Source: Parastagonospora avenae f. sp. tritici 18332-5
Lineage: Eukaryota > Ascomycota > Dothideomycetes > Pleosporales > Phaeosphaeriaceae
DNA: 64,000 nt
NCBI GenBank assembly: GCA_022559985.1
Contig: JAFJTR010000002.1
Location: 186,001 to 250,000 of the forward strand
Reading direction: 5' to 3'
Positions within the stretch are counted from its first letter, which is position 1, and the number at the start of each line of letters is the position of its first letter. The translations under genes were made by a program, and so were the position numbers. This document shows positions 44,820 through 57,082 of the stretch, one piece after another. The notes under the pieces were generated by a model that searched no databases, had not been told where the DNA came from, and saw only the letters and a list, made by a program, of their open reading frames with translations.

Positions 44820-45473
44820 ATGGGTAATACTACCTCAATAGCCTCAAACGTACTAATCTTTCCCCCGCCAGAACGCTCTCGGCGCGGCACCACAAGCCCA
44901 CGATCCCTTCCTGCCACGCCACCCCTACCGACCTGCACATATCCCATACTAAGCACCTACCTCGTCCTCCCCCATGGCACTCAACCTCTCTACTCCCTCC
45001 TGCACTCCCTCTGCACTGATCTACGCCTACAATCCGATCGACTAGCGCGGTACATCATGCCTGGTATCAACGATGGAGACTGGCGTCCTGCTGCTGTGTT
45101 CCGTCTCCGCGGAAACTTCGGAACGAGTAATGATCTTGTATCTGTACTGCTGATGAAAGAGCTCGTGCAGGACGAAGAGGTGTTGGGTATGCATTGCATC
45201 TTGCATGCTTTTGAGGCGGGGTATTTGGCGAAAAGGTTTGGGGGTGTGCTGGAGGAGTGGGTGGGAGGGGAGTGGGTAAGGAGGGTAAATGAGGAGGTGA
45301 GTGGTGAGGTAGGTGTGATGTTGGAGTTTTGTGCTGCGGCGGCGTTGAGGGGGTGTGGTGATGGGGATGACGATGTGGGTGTAGAGGAACGAGTTGAGGG
45401 TAGGATGATGGAGCAGCTTGGGGGTGTGCTTTGGGGGATTTGGTTGGAGATGGAGGAGAGGCCTTGGAGTTGA
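44820..45473 (+). CDS. orphan protein of unknown function
   Basis: A 217-residue single-exon protein. The N-terminus MGNTTS fits the N-myristoylation pattern. Residues about 20-45 are Pro/Ser/Thr-rich. The rest looks folded: YLVLPHGTQPLYSLLHSL, then RLARYIMPGINDGDWRPAAVFRLRG, then an alternating charged/hydrophobic helix region rich in Glu, Gly and Val. The 3' half is strikingly purine-rich on the coding strand (GGAGG and GGTGT runs). No family recognised. It converges with RDS3. Confidence 0.55.
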   Translation: MGNTTSIASNVLIFPPPERSRRGTTSPRSLPATPPLPTCTYPILSTYLVLPHGTQPLYSLLHSLCTDLRLQSDRLARYIMPGINDGDWRPAAVFRLRGNFGTSNDLVSVLLMKELVQDEEVLGMHCILHAFEAGYLAKRFGGVLEEWVGGEWVRRVNEEVSGEVGVMLEFCAAAALRGCGDGDDDVGVEERVEGRMMEQLGGVLWGIWLEMEERPWS

Positions 45474-45901
45474 TTTGATATTCTTCCTGGACGAATGCAA
45501 ACACAGGTACACTTTGGTTCCCAGTGAAGGTAAATAAATTTTCAATTTCAGTGGTCTTGCTTTTCGTCAGCACAGGAAAGTCGGAATGCAAAATGTGGGA
45601 AGTACCATTGTGTCAAACTAGTGGTATCTCAAGATCGAAGTGGCTTTTGCCTGTCCCTTTTTGCGCCAAATCTTGCGCCTCTGAACGCCTATACCTGTGT
45701 GGTCCCGCCTCAAGGGCCTTCGCAGCTACCCTTTTTGGCCAAAAATAAAGCCATAAGGCTCCTTTGCCGTTTGTTCCGTTCGAATCAAGATCTTCCTCTC
45801 CTATCGATTAACTAAATCATCCAGACTCTATTTTTCTTGCCCATTCCAACCTAGACACAACTTTTGTCGCGCGATAGCTTGTGCCAGATCGTCCCCCACA
45901 A
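45474..45901. other. convergent 3' spacer
   Basis: A 428-base spacer between the orphan gene and RDS3. No gene seen. Confidence 0.45.
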
Positions 45902-46276
45902 CTAGTGATTTCTAAAATTCTTCTTCTGGTAAAACAGATCCGTCCTCGAACTACCCAGATTTATAATCTTCGGACACCCATCCCTATCTTTCTCGAGCCG
46001 TGTACACTCGAAGCAGTAGAAGGCGTCTGAGATGCCCTCGCCGCCGCATACAACGCACTTGTTCTGGTAATTGCCGAAGGAGCATTCGTCGCAGATGCGG
46101 GCGAGGGTGGTGGGGCGCACGTAGGAGTCGCACACGGGGCATTTGCCGTCGCATTTGTCGCAGAGGCGGCCGATGGATATGCCGGCTTGTTTGCGGCACA
46201 TTACGAGATCGCTGGGGAATGTTAGAGGGTAGGGTAAAGGTGGCGGTGGGTAGACTTACGGATGATGGCGAGACAT
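45902..46276 (-). CDS. RDS3: U2 snRNP SF3b component RDS3/PHF5A
   Basis: A small zinc-binding scaffold of the SF3b complex that helps recognise the intron branch site. Exons 46276-46260 and 46211-45902 give 108 residues (human PHF5A has 110). Exon 1 ends in CC and exon 2 supplies C, restoring [16 protein letters not shown]. All the C-x2-C knuckles are present: CDKC, CPVC, CDEC, CVVCGG and CFEC, with the conserved end [17 protein letters not shown]. The only difference is a short tail, NFRNH. Sequence conservation is near complete, as usual for this protein. Shares a 329-base divergent promoter with the pinin-like gene. Confidence 0.97.
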
Positions 46277-46605
46277 TGTGGTGTGGCTTGGTCGATATAT
46301 AGAGATTTGGGTATTGATTAGACGTGCAGGTAGATAAACTCTTGGGAGAAAAGTAGAATCGCTACCAGAGTTGTATTGTTGTTATGTGGTTGCAGTGAAG
46401 GAAGCTACGATTGAGAAGTTGCGGACCTCCGGCTTAGTCATCGCTAGCTTGAACCCTTGCCCCGTGCGGAAGCTTCTCGATCTCGCGTCCCATCATCAAG
46501 GCTCCCACTGGCACCAGAATCGCGTGACGTTATCGTCCTTTACAATTCCGAATTTCGCGCTGATAGATTGAAACGCAAATAAAACACGTCGAGACACGTC
46601 AGGAC
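46277..46605. promoter_or_regulatory. shared divergent promoter, RDS3 / pinin-like
   Basis: A 329-base spacer between the start codons of two genes with splicing-related products. No obvious TATA-like box. Confidence 0.5.
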
Positions 46606-47656
46606 ATGGATGGCCCAATCGCATCAGCCGTGGTCTTACCAGAAGAGCCACTGCCACCAGCCTCGCCCAGCAGCAACAAAAGACGCCAATCCTCAACGAC
46701 CGAAGAAAGTGTGAAACGGCCGCGACTCGAAGATGGTGCTCCTAATGGCGACCGGGGATCCGCCAGTGAAGTCAAAGCTGCTGTCCCAGTGCGACGCGAA
46801 AGAGGTAGAGAGCGCAGATTGTTCGGTGCTGTTCTCGGTGCACTCTCACAAGCTCCCAGTACTACTGCAGCACAGAAGCGCCGCTCTGAGATTGAAAAGA
46901 GACAGATCGCACAGCGCAAGCAAGAGAGCGAAGAGAGCGAGCAGAGGAAGTCGGAGCGCGTAGCCAGACGCAAAGTTCAGCGCTGGAAGGAGCAAAGACG
47001 TTTTGAAGAACAATCGGTAGGCAATGTTGTTGCTACATGCTGCACTTCAGTATTGACATTAGCCAGATGCGAACGCGACACGACAGTTTACTGAACACGG
47101 CTCACTTCCTTCAGACTGAGACTGAACCGCACCTGGTACGTATGGGGATAAAAGCAGCGTGATACTGGCTATGACTCACTCCTGACAGTACTACAAACCC
47201 TGGGAGACCAGTGCCGAAGAAGAAGACCGAATTCAAGACCAAATTGCCGAAGCGCGCAAGACTATCCGCCGAGAAGTAGAGGAATACGAGGCTCGTATAG
47301 AGCAAGAAAGCAACCGTGAGCGACGTGCCTCCAAGGAAGCAGAACATCGCCGTGACGCAATGGGCTCCCATAGTGGTAAGGGGCACAATGCAGACTTGTC
47401 TCACGAGTCATCAGCAACCAATGGAAATGCTAACGGCAGCCACAACTCTCCCAAGGACCAGGATATGGAGGGGATTGAGGATAATCATGCACATAACCCT
47501 GGTCACGAGGCGGTGAGCGCCGGCACGACTGGGGATAGAGCGGACAGCACTGTAGCAGCCCATGAGACTACCACTGACGATCCCAGCAATAACAACGACG
47601 ATGAAAACGGAGAAGATGTAGTCGAGGAGGCAGCGGAGGATACCGTTATTTACTGA
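46606..47656 (+). CDS. pinin/SDK/MemA-domain protein
   Basis: Likely a nuclear splicing or exon-junction-associated protein. Exons 46606-47016, 47067-47135 and 47189-47656 give 315 residues. The Pro/Ser-rich N-terminus has a basic patch (NKRRQ, VKRPR). The pinin core is RERRLFGAVLGALSQAPSTT, then a Lys/Arg/Glu coiled coil (KRRSEIEKRQIAQRKQ onward) and TAHFLQTETEPHLYYKPWE, made by two in-phase joins. The tail is Asn/Asp/Glu/His-rich and acidic. Next to RDS3 in divergent orientation, so the two splicing genes may be co-expressed. Confidence 0.9.
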
Positions 47657-48558
47657 AGATCGCTAGGGAGTGCGCGCCGTCTGCGCGTGCGCCCTCGGGT
47701 CTCGGACCGCTCATGTTGTTCAAGATTATGCAACACTGCTCGTCGTAGCTCGATCTACTGGACATCTCACCATTACGATATTTCGACGCCCATTTACACA
47801 ACCCATGGATTGACGCCAGCGCTGTTCTGCGTCCGTCTCTTCGCCTAGCAGGAAGCATCGTCCTGTTGTACTACCACCTCTGCTGTAGAGAATGTTGCCT
47901 GTAGCGATCCGGCGTACTTGTCCGCTATTTGGCTGCCTCAACACATTCTGAAGAACAAATGCGAGGTGCAGTTCGCCGATAAGCAGCACGCATCAGAAGT
48001 CGTTATCTAGCCAAGCTGGTGGGACAGGTGTAAGCAAATGCCCTTGAAGCCATGGGCGTCGGCAACTGGTTGCATGCACTCCGGCTATGTGAAGGCGTTC
48101 GCTTCGCCAGATGTGCGTGAGAGATCTTGCCCTATACATAACCCCAGTGCGACCATACCTACGGATCGTTCAGTGGTGTCACGCGTGAGTGCGTGGCCTG
48201 AATACGGGACTGCTATGGCGGCATGTCTATAGCATCTGCAGGTTAAGAAGTGTTTCTGGACAGCGCATCGCCTCGACCCTGCTTTCGAGCCACATTGTTA
48301 GAAATGTGGTAGGACGCTCATTGCCTTAGTACCTGTTTCAGACGTGCCTTCTCGTTGTTGTGGTGATGTTCAAACCCCTCACCTCGGGACCGAGGTCTCC
48401 GCCAGCGACTCTTTCAAGGAGCATCGTCAAATATCAACCCAAAATATTACAGCTCAACACGACGTTGCATGACCTGTACCTGTGCAACTTCACATCCCAT
48501 CTTTCGCCCTCCAAGCAGTACCAGAAAGTGAAGCGCATAGCGCGCAGCGCGTCACATC
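47657..48558. other. intergenic, no gene seen
   Basis: A 902-base spacer. Short frames without motifs on both strands. The last part should hold the epoxide hydrolase promoter. Confidence 0.45.
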
Positions 48559-50390
48559 ATGCCCACCCAACCAATTGACCCCGTGTCTGATTCGCGCATT
48601 GCCCACAAGACAGCAGTGCTCAACGGCTATACGTACCACTATCTCTGTGCTGAGCCGAAGTCTGGCAGCTACACCCAGACTGTGTTCTTAGTACGTTCCA
48701 AGCCCTCTTATCTTTGGACATTAAGCCGCCGGATATATTGCATGTGCATGCACAGGTGTACTCTAGCATGGCTAGTGAAGAATGGCTGGGCAGTAATGGT
48801 GAGGATGTATACTAATCACAGATAGATCCACGGATGGCCGGACCTATCGATGGGATGGAGGTACCAAATACCGTTATTGGTGGATATGGGGTTCAGAGTT
48901 GTGGCGCCGGATATGATGGGTTATGGAGGCACGGTGAGTACGATTCATCTCGTTGCTTGGCTATGGCGGCGGTCAAACTTGATACTGAATCGTAATACAG
49001 GATGCGCCCAAAGTCCCACCAAATTTGATCAGCCTCTATGGCCTCAAGAGAGCTTCAGATGACATTGCTGCTCTTGCGAAAGAAGTTGGTGCGCCGAAGA
49101 TCATTCTCGGTGGTCACGATTGGTAACTCAGGTACAGCTCCATCTCGATCGCAGCGACTGACAAGATCGAATAGGGGAGGTTTCGTTGTCTGGCGAGCTG
49201 CACAATGGTACCCGGATCTGGTCTCTCATGTCTTCTCCGTATGCACTCCATACACCGCCCCGCACAGAGAGTACTTCTCCACCGAAGATCTTGTAAAGGG
49301 TCAGCTGCCTCAATTTGCTTACCAACTCCATCTTGCGTCAGGTGAGGTGGAGAAGAGCGTCAAAGATGAGCAGTCGATCAAGCAGTTCCTTAGGGGCATG
49401 TATGGAGCGCGGGGACCGAACGGTGAGCTGGCTTTTGATCCAGAGAAGGGCGTGCTGGCGGAGAATCTGCCTATCATTGGCGAGAGCAGAATTCTAAATG
49501 GCAAGGTCAGTGCCATTTTACTATACTCACGTTCGTCTGAGGGATATCGATCAAGAAGTGCGGAACGGCAATTGAGTGGACAGCTCGAAGACATCGAACC
49601 CAGAGGACTGGCTGCTCGACGCCCATATTCCTTCTTCTGTGGAAGACGCGCGGACGCGGAAGAAGCCTCGAAGGAACCGCGGAGACGAGTGTCTATCACC
49701 AGTCTGCCTCAGTCATGAGCTCAAGCACTGAAGATCATGTCAAAGAGGTGTAGCGACGAACATGCAAAGAGACACAAGGCTCGGCATCAGCATTTCCTTA
49801 TATGCGCTTCGCGTAGCACTACGCAGTCTAGTTGTTTCATCGATATTGGGCTATACACTGACAATGACGACAGGTGCTCGACTACTACGTCAAAGAGTAC
49901 TCGAAACACGGCATCCACCCCACGCGTAAGTCGCTCTCCCACTCTTTTTAATCTAATCCCGTATCCACACATCCGGTTCATTCGCACATTATACCACCTG
50001 TGCATGACCCTTCTTTTCCAAAGTAATCTGAAGGGGTCCATCGCAACCATGTCACATCTACGATCATCTCTACTCGGGATGTGGGGCCATCTTGCTAACT
50101 TTTTGCAACCAGTCAATTGGTATCGCCAGCGCCGCACAAATTGGGAAGAAGACCAAGCCTTGCTTGACAAGAAGGTCATCAAACAGCCTGTACTCTTCAT
50201 CCAAGCGACGTATGACTCGGTGCTTAAGCCCGAAATGTCAAAGAGCATGGATTCGCTGATTCCGAATCTTACGAGGGGAGAGGTGCCCGCGACACATTGG
50301 GCGTTGACGCAGAAGCCCGAGGAGGTCAATCAGATTTTGAGGGGATGGCTTGAGGCGCTGGGTTTGGGCAGGAAGAAGAGTAACCTGTAA
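48559..50390 (+). CDS. epoxide hydrolase, alpha/beta-hydrolase fold
   Basis: It would open epoxides to diols through an ester intermediate. Six exons (48559-48690, 48826-48933, 49001-49122, 49175-49505, 49874-49925, 50113-50390) give 340 residues, the usual size. Motifs: oxyanion HGWP at 46-49, DMMGYGGT, the nucleophile Asp120 in GGHDWGG (W and GG joined across an intron), a lid with aromatic residues, and the acid/base pair in [14 protein letters not shown] and PATHWALTQ. All joins are in phase. Introns of 135, 368 and 187 bases are long for this region; the 368-base one stays open from exon 4 for about 70 codons. Could act in detoxification or secondary metabolism. Confidence 0.9.
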
Positions 50391-53300
50391 AAAGGACGTG
50401 ACGGTCAAGAAATTGCACGGTAATCGATCGGACCAATGCTGCTTTTCTTTACGAGTCGTACAACTTATGCGGTGTACGTCTACCGAACGTCGAGAGATAG
50501 CGAGTTCGCGGCTGTACCCGTCGCAGTCTAGACGAGCGATATCGGCACCAACATGTCAAAAGTCCTTGGGTCATACTACCTCCTTGGCTACCAGTATCGC
50601 TACTGAGTTAGGTATATGATGTGCTCGTGGTGTGGTACATTGGAGTATGTACCCTTGTAGACGTGCATATGCAAGCTCCACTTGCCTTTGCATTTCCCTG
50701 TCGAGCCTCACCTCAGGCATAGGTACGCCAGAAGTCTGGAAAAGTACTTTGGCGGATGTACCTCCGTTGGGATGTACGTTCAAATCTCCAAAGCTTTGGT
50801 GTGACTGGGGTGAATTGCCCAGCGATAGTGACATGCACGTCGGTATCTCCGACATGACGGCTAGACGCGCCGGGAATACTCCCCTTGCACGAGGCTCTCC
50901 CTCCGTATTGTATTGGGCGCTAGGCATTCGACTCAGAGAGTACGTCGTAGCGCGCCCAAGCTGTCCACTCTGCGGGCAGAATTGCCTCAGCGCATCCGAG
51001 GTTCAAGTCCATGATCATATGCCATCGAGCTACATCCAAGGATACAATATGCCGGACGCAGGTCCCCTTCGCCCGTGCGCTACACATACCCACAGCTCTG
51101 GAAAACCCACCGCAGTACAGCCAGTAAAGCTCCCGCGTCCTACCCTGTGGCTCTTGACTGTGGAAACGAGGAACTTGAATCTTTGCGCAGAGGCACAAAC
51201 AATGCGCGGAAGCGGGCCTCCAGCCTGTATTCGGATGAATTACTGCGATACGTCTGGGATTACCTTGCCATGCTGCGCAGACCGCTTTTCGACTCAAGTT
51301 CAGGCCAGCATTATGTTGGTTGAGTAATGACTGTCGTGCTCACTCACCGCTGATGGCGTGCCGGGAAGGTTTCTCGATTGCCCAGGTGCTTGGTGAAAAA
51401 AGGTCCGGCACGGTAAGATGGGCGGGATAACTTTTGAAACGAGGGCTTAATTTCTGCAAGAGTGCGCGCTGATCCGGATGTAAGACGTATGGCAAAGAAG
51501 GCGAAGTACCGCTTTACTATATTTGAGGGCACATGCATGAGAGTGGAAAGAAGATGCTCGCTTGAGAATGCATGGTCGCAAAAGTACGGTAGCGGTAGCG
51601 CTGATCTAGGCGTGCGGATTTCGAACCAAGATAGCTTGCAATATAACGTGCTCAGTGTACGACTCGTGCCTTATCAGTACGCTTGCGCTGCGCGGTGGTT
51701 ACTCCATGGCATCTCGTAGTTGTCGCCTGCGGGCCGCATTGTATTAGTTGGCGAATCTTGGTAGTTGATGGGAGCCTGGTCGATAATGTCTTTGTCTCTC
51801 CGCAACCACCATGGTGCTCCGTCGAAGGACCGTTTACCGTTGGCTGGTATTGCTTTTGCCGTCCCGTCGCGGTGTATCCTTGGTGTCGTTCTGCTAAGTT
51901 CCTCGAATGAACGTTTATGGGGAGATAGGATGTAAAGGTACTTCGGTCTCGTATTCCTCGTCTGAATTTGCTTGTGGCTAGCCCCTGTCAGACGGCATGT
52001 ATTTCCACCATGCGTCCACGATCAACGTTGTCATTCTCGATTTTGGACGACAGGTGCTCGACCTCACCATTCGGTCGTGTTGGAGGACCTAAGTCAAGCT
52101 GCAGCGCGCTACCGTCTTGATGCGCACGATTCGGGGACTCTGGTCGCATCGCGATGGCTTGTGTTTCTTGGTGAGCACACTAAGGATGCAGCTGCAATTG
52201 TGGCAATCCCCCGAGCCTGTCGTTCGTGAAATTTGAAGTTCTTCTGATAAGCAAGCTTGCCCTTTGATGAATCCGGCAGTTTGGTAGTTCTGCTCGGCGT
52301 TTCGTCAATTTACTGCTCCTCGGTACCTATGCCGCAATGCAGTCCGACTATCAACCGATATTCAACCAACGAACACCTTGCCTCACCACACACATCCCGT
52401 CGATACCGTCAGAAGGACCCACTCAGGTACCGCACTACGGAACCGACAACGTGCTCTGCCGGGAGGTGCACTTTGGGGATGCGCGCTGTTGAGCATAGCT
52501 CTCCCCTGTCGCACACATATATCCGGGTCTTTTATATTGCACATGCAAATTCCGGTTGTCTTCTGGAATATCAGCCAGATCTTCTAGCCAGTCAGCAACC
52601 GAAATGTCCCGTGCAAGCCGGTAGACTCAGGAACTTCCGACGACTGCTGATTGCGCCAGGGTCTTGGATGAGTTGAGTTCGCGCTATACGTTCTGGCAGC
52701 GAAGGTGTGCTAACCTTGAGACAAGCAGCCCGCATATCAGGCTGATGTTTCTTGCGTCTCTACTCCAGGGATCTGTGGGTCCCGCTAGGGCCACCTTGCT
52801 TTGGTAGACTGCAGAGTTTCCAATGCATCTCTGATATACGGGTTCCACTGCAGCAGGACTGCCTTATCGCTGTTCCACCGTGCTGGCGTGGCCGCTGGTA
52901 GATGGTCGCTATACAGGAGAGGTTCCACTTGAGACACCACATTATGACCGCTATTGCTATAACACAACTTCAATATGCACGTTCCGGACCTTCGTTGCTG
53001 CTGATCCGGCAGAAAACAATTCCAAAGCTACTGGAGCCAGTAGCTGCCGTAGTCTCCACCTCGGGGGTGAATGCACAAGCTAACGGTTAGTCTCCACAAT
53101 AACTTCTAGCCTCATTCACACCAAGAGCGAGACGGAAGAAGGAAAAGCCTATGCGAAGGCACCCATACCAAGTAGCTTTGGTCGCGCATCCCTATCCATG
53201 CTTGTTGCGCCAGATTGATCCGCCCAGCAAATGACGTGGATGCTTCGAGTCTTTCCTCATGCGATGCCATTATCTCGCCGACGCACGAATGTGAGGCAAG

Positions 53301-53455
53301 CCCAGCTTTTGTCAGGCCAGCGTTGATCGAAATGGTCCTCCCAACATGTATATCAGCCTCCACGTTCCCGTGGGGTGGTGTCCTGCTAGTTATCTCTCTA
53401 TTTTCTCTTCCCGCTCCATTACTATTGTCATTTCACCCTCCCACTCTCTCTCGTA
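50391..53455. other. gene desert, 3 kb
   Basis: No gene is supported. Scattered frames (50632-51327 plus, 50571-50927 minus) lack motifs and overlap each other. The last 120 bases are C/T-rich, the leader of the dehydrogenase gene. Confidence 0.5.
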
Positions 53456-54896
53456 ATGGCGCCCTCAGCATTAGCAGACATGTATCCAATCCCAGCGAGG
53501 CACTACCACAAGCCCTCGACTGTGGTAGCATCCGTCCTGCATGGGCCAAGGGATTTGCGGCTCGTAAGGCCTCACCTTCCTTCACACATCCCACGCTGCC
53601 CACCGCTCGTGGGGGTGTCGATGTATGCTTAACGTCCAAGACACGAAGCTGACTGGCCGGATAGGAAACCCGTCCCATCACAGCTCCTGGACCCAACGAA
53701 CTCCAGATAGCAATCAAGGCTACTGGTCTTTGCGGAAGCGACTGCTCCTACTACAGCAAGTTTCGCAACGGCGATCTGCACGCCTGTCAGCCACTCTCTC
53801 TTGGCCATGAGTCTGCCGGCGTCGTAGTCGCGATAGGCGAGAGTGTCAGCGGCTTCCAGATTGGCGAGCGTGTCGCGTTAGAGGTTGGCGTGCCATGCGA
53901 CAATTGCAGGTCCTGTCAACGCGGCCGGTACAATCTGTGCCCTAAGATGCGATTCAGGAGTAGCGCCAAATCAGTGCCTCACTTCCAGGGAACCCTCCAG
54001 GAACGCATCAACCACCCCGCGAAATGGTGCCACAAGTATGTCTTGCATGATCTACCCGAGCAGCAACGTTAGCTGATAACCTTATCCAGACTTCCCGCAC
54101 ATGTCTCCATGGAGTCGGCAGCATTGCTAGAGCCTCTGTCTGTAGCGATACATGCCACACGGAGGGCTCACATCGAGCAGGGTGACACCGCTATCGTCTT
54201 CGGTGCAGGCGCCGTGGGCCTTTTGACCGCGGCGATGGCCAAAGTTTCTGGCGCGACGACTGTTGTAATTGCTGACATCGACTATGGTCGGATCAACTAT
54301 GCCCTTGCGAATGGTTTCGCACACAAGGGCTACATTGTGACTCCCCAGAGAGAAGCAACTGAGACTGCGGAGAAGCTTGACCTGGCGAAAGAACTGGCGA
54401 CAGACATTATGCAAATTGCTTCGCTCAACGATCCGGAATTTGAGGGAGCCGACGTGACATTTGACTGCACTGGGAAGGAGATCTGCATGCAAGCAGGTCT
54501 ATACGTAAGTGGTTGAAGATTCTAGACCATGTCAGCAACTTACAAGTGATCAGGCAACAAGACCTGGCGGGCAGCTTGTCATGGTAGGAATGGGCACTCC
54601 CATCCAGACCCTCCCAATGTCCGCTTCCCACTTGAAGGAAGTTGATATCATCGGCATTTTCCGCTACGCCAACACCTACCCAACTGGCATAAAATTGATT
54701 TCTGCTGGAGTTCTTCCAAACCTCGATAACATGGTTACTCACAGGTGAGTCAAGCCTCTTAATGATAAATGCAGATCATGTTCTGACCTTTGATAGGTAC
54801 CAGGGGCTTGCATCTGTAAAGGAGGCTTTCGAGCTCGCTGGCAAGACTCTCGACAACGACGGCAATCTTGTTCTGAAGGTCCTCGTTGAGATGTAG
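53456..54896 (+). CDS. zinc-dependent polyol/alcohol dehydrogenase (sorbitol/xylitol DH type)
   Basis: It oxidises a polyol or alcohol with NAD(P). Exons 53456-53563, 53665-54035, 54090-54504, 54554-54744 and 54797-54896 give 394 residues. Catalytic zinc site: GLCGSD and GHESAG. Structural zinc: C-x2-C-x2-C-x7-C in PCDNCRSCQRGRYNLC. The coenzyme fold shows VFGAGAVGLLTAAMAK. ATRPGGQLVMVGMG and FRYANTYPTGIKLI are typical of the sorbitol/xylitol branch. The first join (LHGPRDLRL|ETRPITAPGPNE) skips a 101-base intron that contains stops. The N-terminal extension (about 25 residues) before TVVASVLHGP is somewhat long. Substrate cannot be told from sequence. Confidence 0.92.
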
Positions 54897-55602
54897 TCTT
54901 TCATGTCGGCGTTCTTTGACACATGATGCGTAGGCTGAAAAACTGTCGCCTTTTTCGCACTGTTACGACCCTAGATATGACATATATGGGACCAACCGAG
55001 TACCAAAAGCTTGGTCAGGCGTTTGCGAGTCATTTCGTTTCGATGATTGAAGATACCATTCGTTTTCTGCGGGACATGGGGTAGCTCTTGGAGTCTGGCT
55101 GCGATACAGAAAGGCTTGAAACCTGAAATCTAGGTGTAGGGATGTTATAGCAATGATACTTTACCATTTGCTCGTTTCAAACCTGTCAATTCGGTCCCGT
55201 GATTAAAATCGACTGCCCAGGTGGCAGCAAAGCGCATGGCATTACCTGGTGAAGATCGAGACATCTCTGGTGATGCTTATTGCAAACTGTGCACCTCCTA
55301 AGATGAGAAAACAATTCGGATACGGGATGACGCAAGGCCGGGTGAGCATATCGTCAATATAGAAAAGTAAGGGTTGTCGCGACACTCGCAAGAAGCCTAC
55401 ACGTAACTTGGCAAGGGTGTCGCGTGATCACGTGAGAGGGCAGTACCCCGCGGGCTTGGCATGTGCTAAGAAGTGGCAGCTACGTCTGGCTGCCTGGTGA
55501 TTTCCCCACGATAACTCCGATACATCAACTCCACCACAGACCTGTCCAGTCGGTCAATCCTCCGCCCAATACCAATTCTCGACTGGTACTATCATCGCAA
55601 AC
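54897..55602. other. intergenic, no gene seen
   Basis: A 706-base spacer with the 3' end of the dehydrogenase gene and the promoter of CSN6. Confidence 0.45.
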
Positions 55603-56994
55603 ATGGCGGAAGCTTCACAGAATCCGCTGGTTTCAACAGCCCGCGCCTCCGACAACAGCTCGACTGTACAGTTACATCCGCTTGTACTTCTCACCATATC
55701 GGACTGCATCACGCGACATACGCTACGGCAGCAGAAGGGACCCGTGGTTGGAGCTATAATAGGTCAGCAGAATGGTCAGGAAATCACCATGGAAGTCGCT
55801 TTCCAAGCAAAGCTCAAGGCAAATGATGCTGGGGAGACCGTGCTTGATGCAGAGTGGTTCGCGAAGCGGTTAGAAGACTGTAAGTGCTGCAAAGTGCTTT
55901 ACAATAATGCTCAAACTTACTCCGCGAACAGTCAAAGATGTCCACAAGCAACCACCGCTTGACCTTGTCGGTTGGTTCACACTGGGACCCCGCTCCGGAC
56001 CTCAACCCCACATCCTCCCAATCCACTCCCACATCTCCGAGTTCTACACTGAGTCGCCGCTGCTGGTTCTATTTCACCCGGAAGATGCCTTCTCAGAAGC
56101 CACAGCCGCCGGAAAGTTACCACTCACACTGTATGAGCCCATCTCAGAGAACGTCACCAGCGATCCCAACGATAAGGCCATGGACATTGATGGTGCAGTT
56201 CAGGCACGGTCAACAAAGTTCAAGGAGCTCGTGTACACCATTGAGACTGGAGAGGCAGAGATGATCAGCGTGGACTTTGTGGCTCGCGGAGGTGGCAATG
56301 CTACAGCTGTTGAGGGCACCACAGCACCAAAGGCGGGGCCATCCAAGGTGGATGAGGCTGCAGGCAAGAAGTCCTCGAGAGGCAAGCAAAAGGAAAAGAA
56401 AGATGATAAGGAAAAAGATGTGCCTATCGACGAGTCTCTTGTTATGACTGCGGAAGATGATGAGAGTAAGTGTTGTGATTTCTTCAAGCGTACAAATACT
56501 GACGTCTACTAGTCCTTTCTTCCCTGACGGCCAAGATGAACGCCATTCGTATGCTCAGTCGCCGCATCCAACTCCTCCGCACATACCTCGATACCCTCCC
56601 ACCATCATACCTGTCCGATCCTTCGCTCTCATTGGCCCCGACTGTAGACGCTCAGAACCAGCTGCCACTAAATCATTCAATTCTGCGCAGTATATCAGCC
56701 ACTCTGTCCCGGATCAACATCCTCGCACCACCGGACGCAGACGCCTTCACACTTGAGTCACAACAAGAGGCCTCCGATGTCCAACTCGTCAACTTGCTCT
56801 CGTCCATCACGAACTCTGTGTCGGCAGCGAAGGAGCTTGGTCGCAAGAGCCACGTCGTCGAACACGCCAAAAGCCAGGGTAAGAACCGCATGGGCATGGG
56901 TATGATGGGTGGCTATGGGGGCGACGGGTCTGGCGGAGGTGCCTACTTCAACCCTGTCATGGGCGGCAGTGGAGGCAGTGGGCCTGCATGGTGA
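55603..56994 (+). CDS. CSN6: COP9 signalosome subunit 6
   Basis: A non-catalytic MPN subunit of the COP9 signalosome, which removes Nedd8 from cullins and in fungi controls development. Exons 55603-55879, 55932-56465 and 56513-56994 join in phase and give 430 residues. The MPN domain spans about 20-170: VQLHPLVLLTISDCITRH, VVGAIIGQQNGQEI, DLVGWFTLGPRSGPQP. The metal-binding His-x-His of CSN5 is absent, as expected. A Lys/Glu-rich insert (KKSSRGKQKEKKDDKEKD) is followed by the C-terminal helical region (LTAKMNAIRMLSRRIQLL) and a Gly/Met-rich tail. Overall longer than animal CSN6 because of the insert and tail. Confidence 0.93.
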
Positions 56995-57082
56995 AATAAT
57001 CATGCACCACTACACTTCCACTACACTATAAAGTCAACTTCATGACTAATGGAGTTTTAGTCCACCCCAAAGAGATGTCATT

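Noticed and set aside
50990..51025. B-box-like ggttcaagtcc
   Set aside because: No matching A-box, T-stem or acceptor stem around it, so not a tRNA.
50632..51327. 231-codon plus-strand frame in the desert
   Set aside because: No motif, biased to Cys/Pro/Ser, overlaps minus-strand frames of similar size, and no introns or leader. Likely chance.
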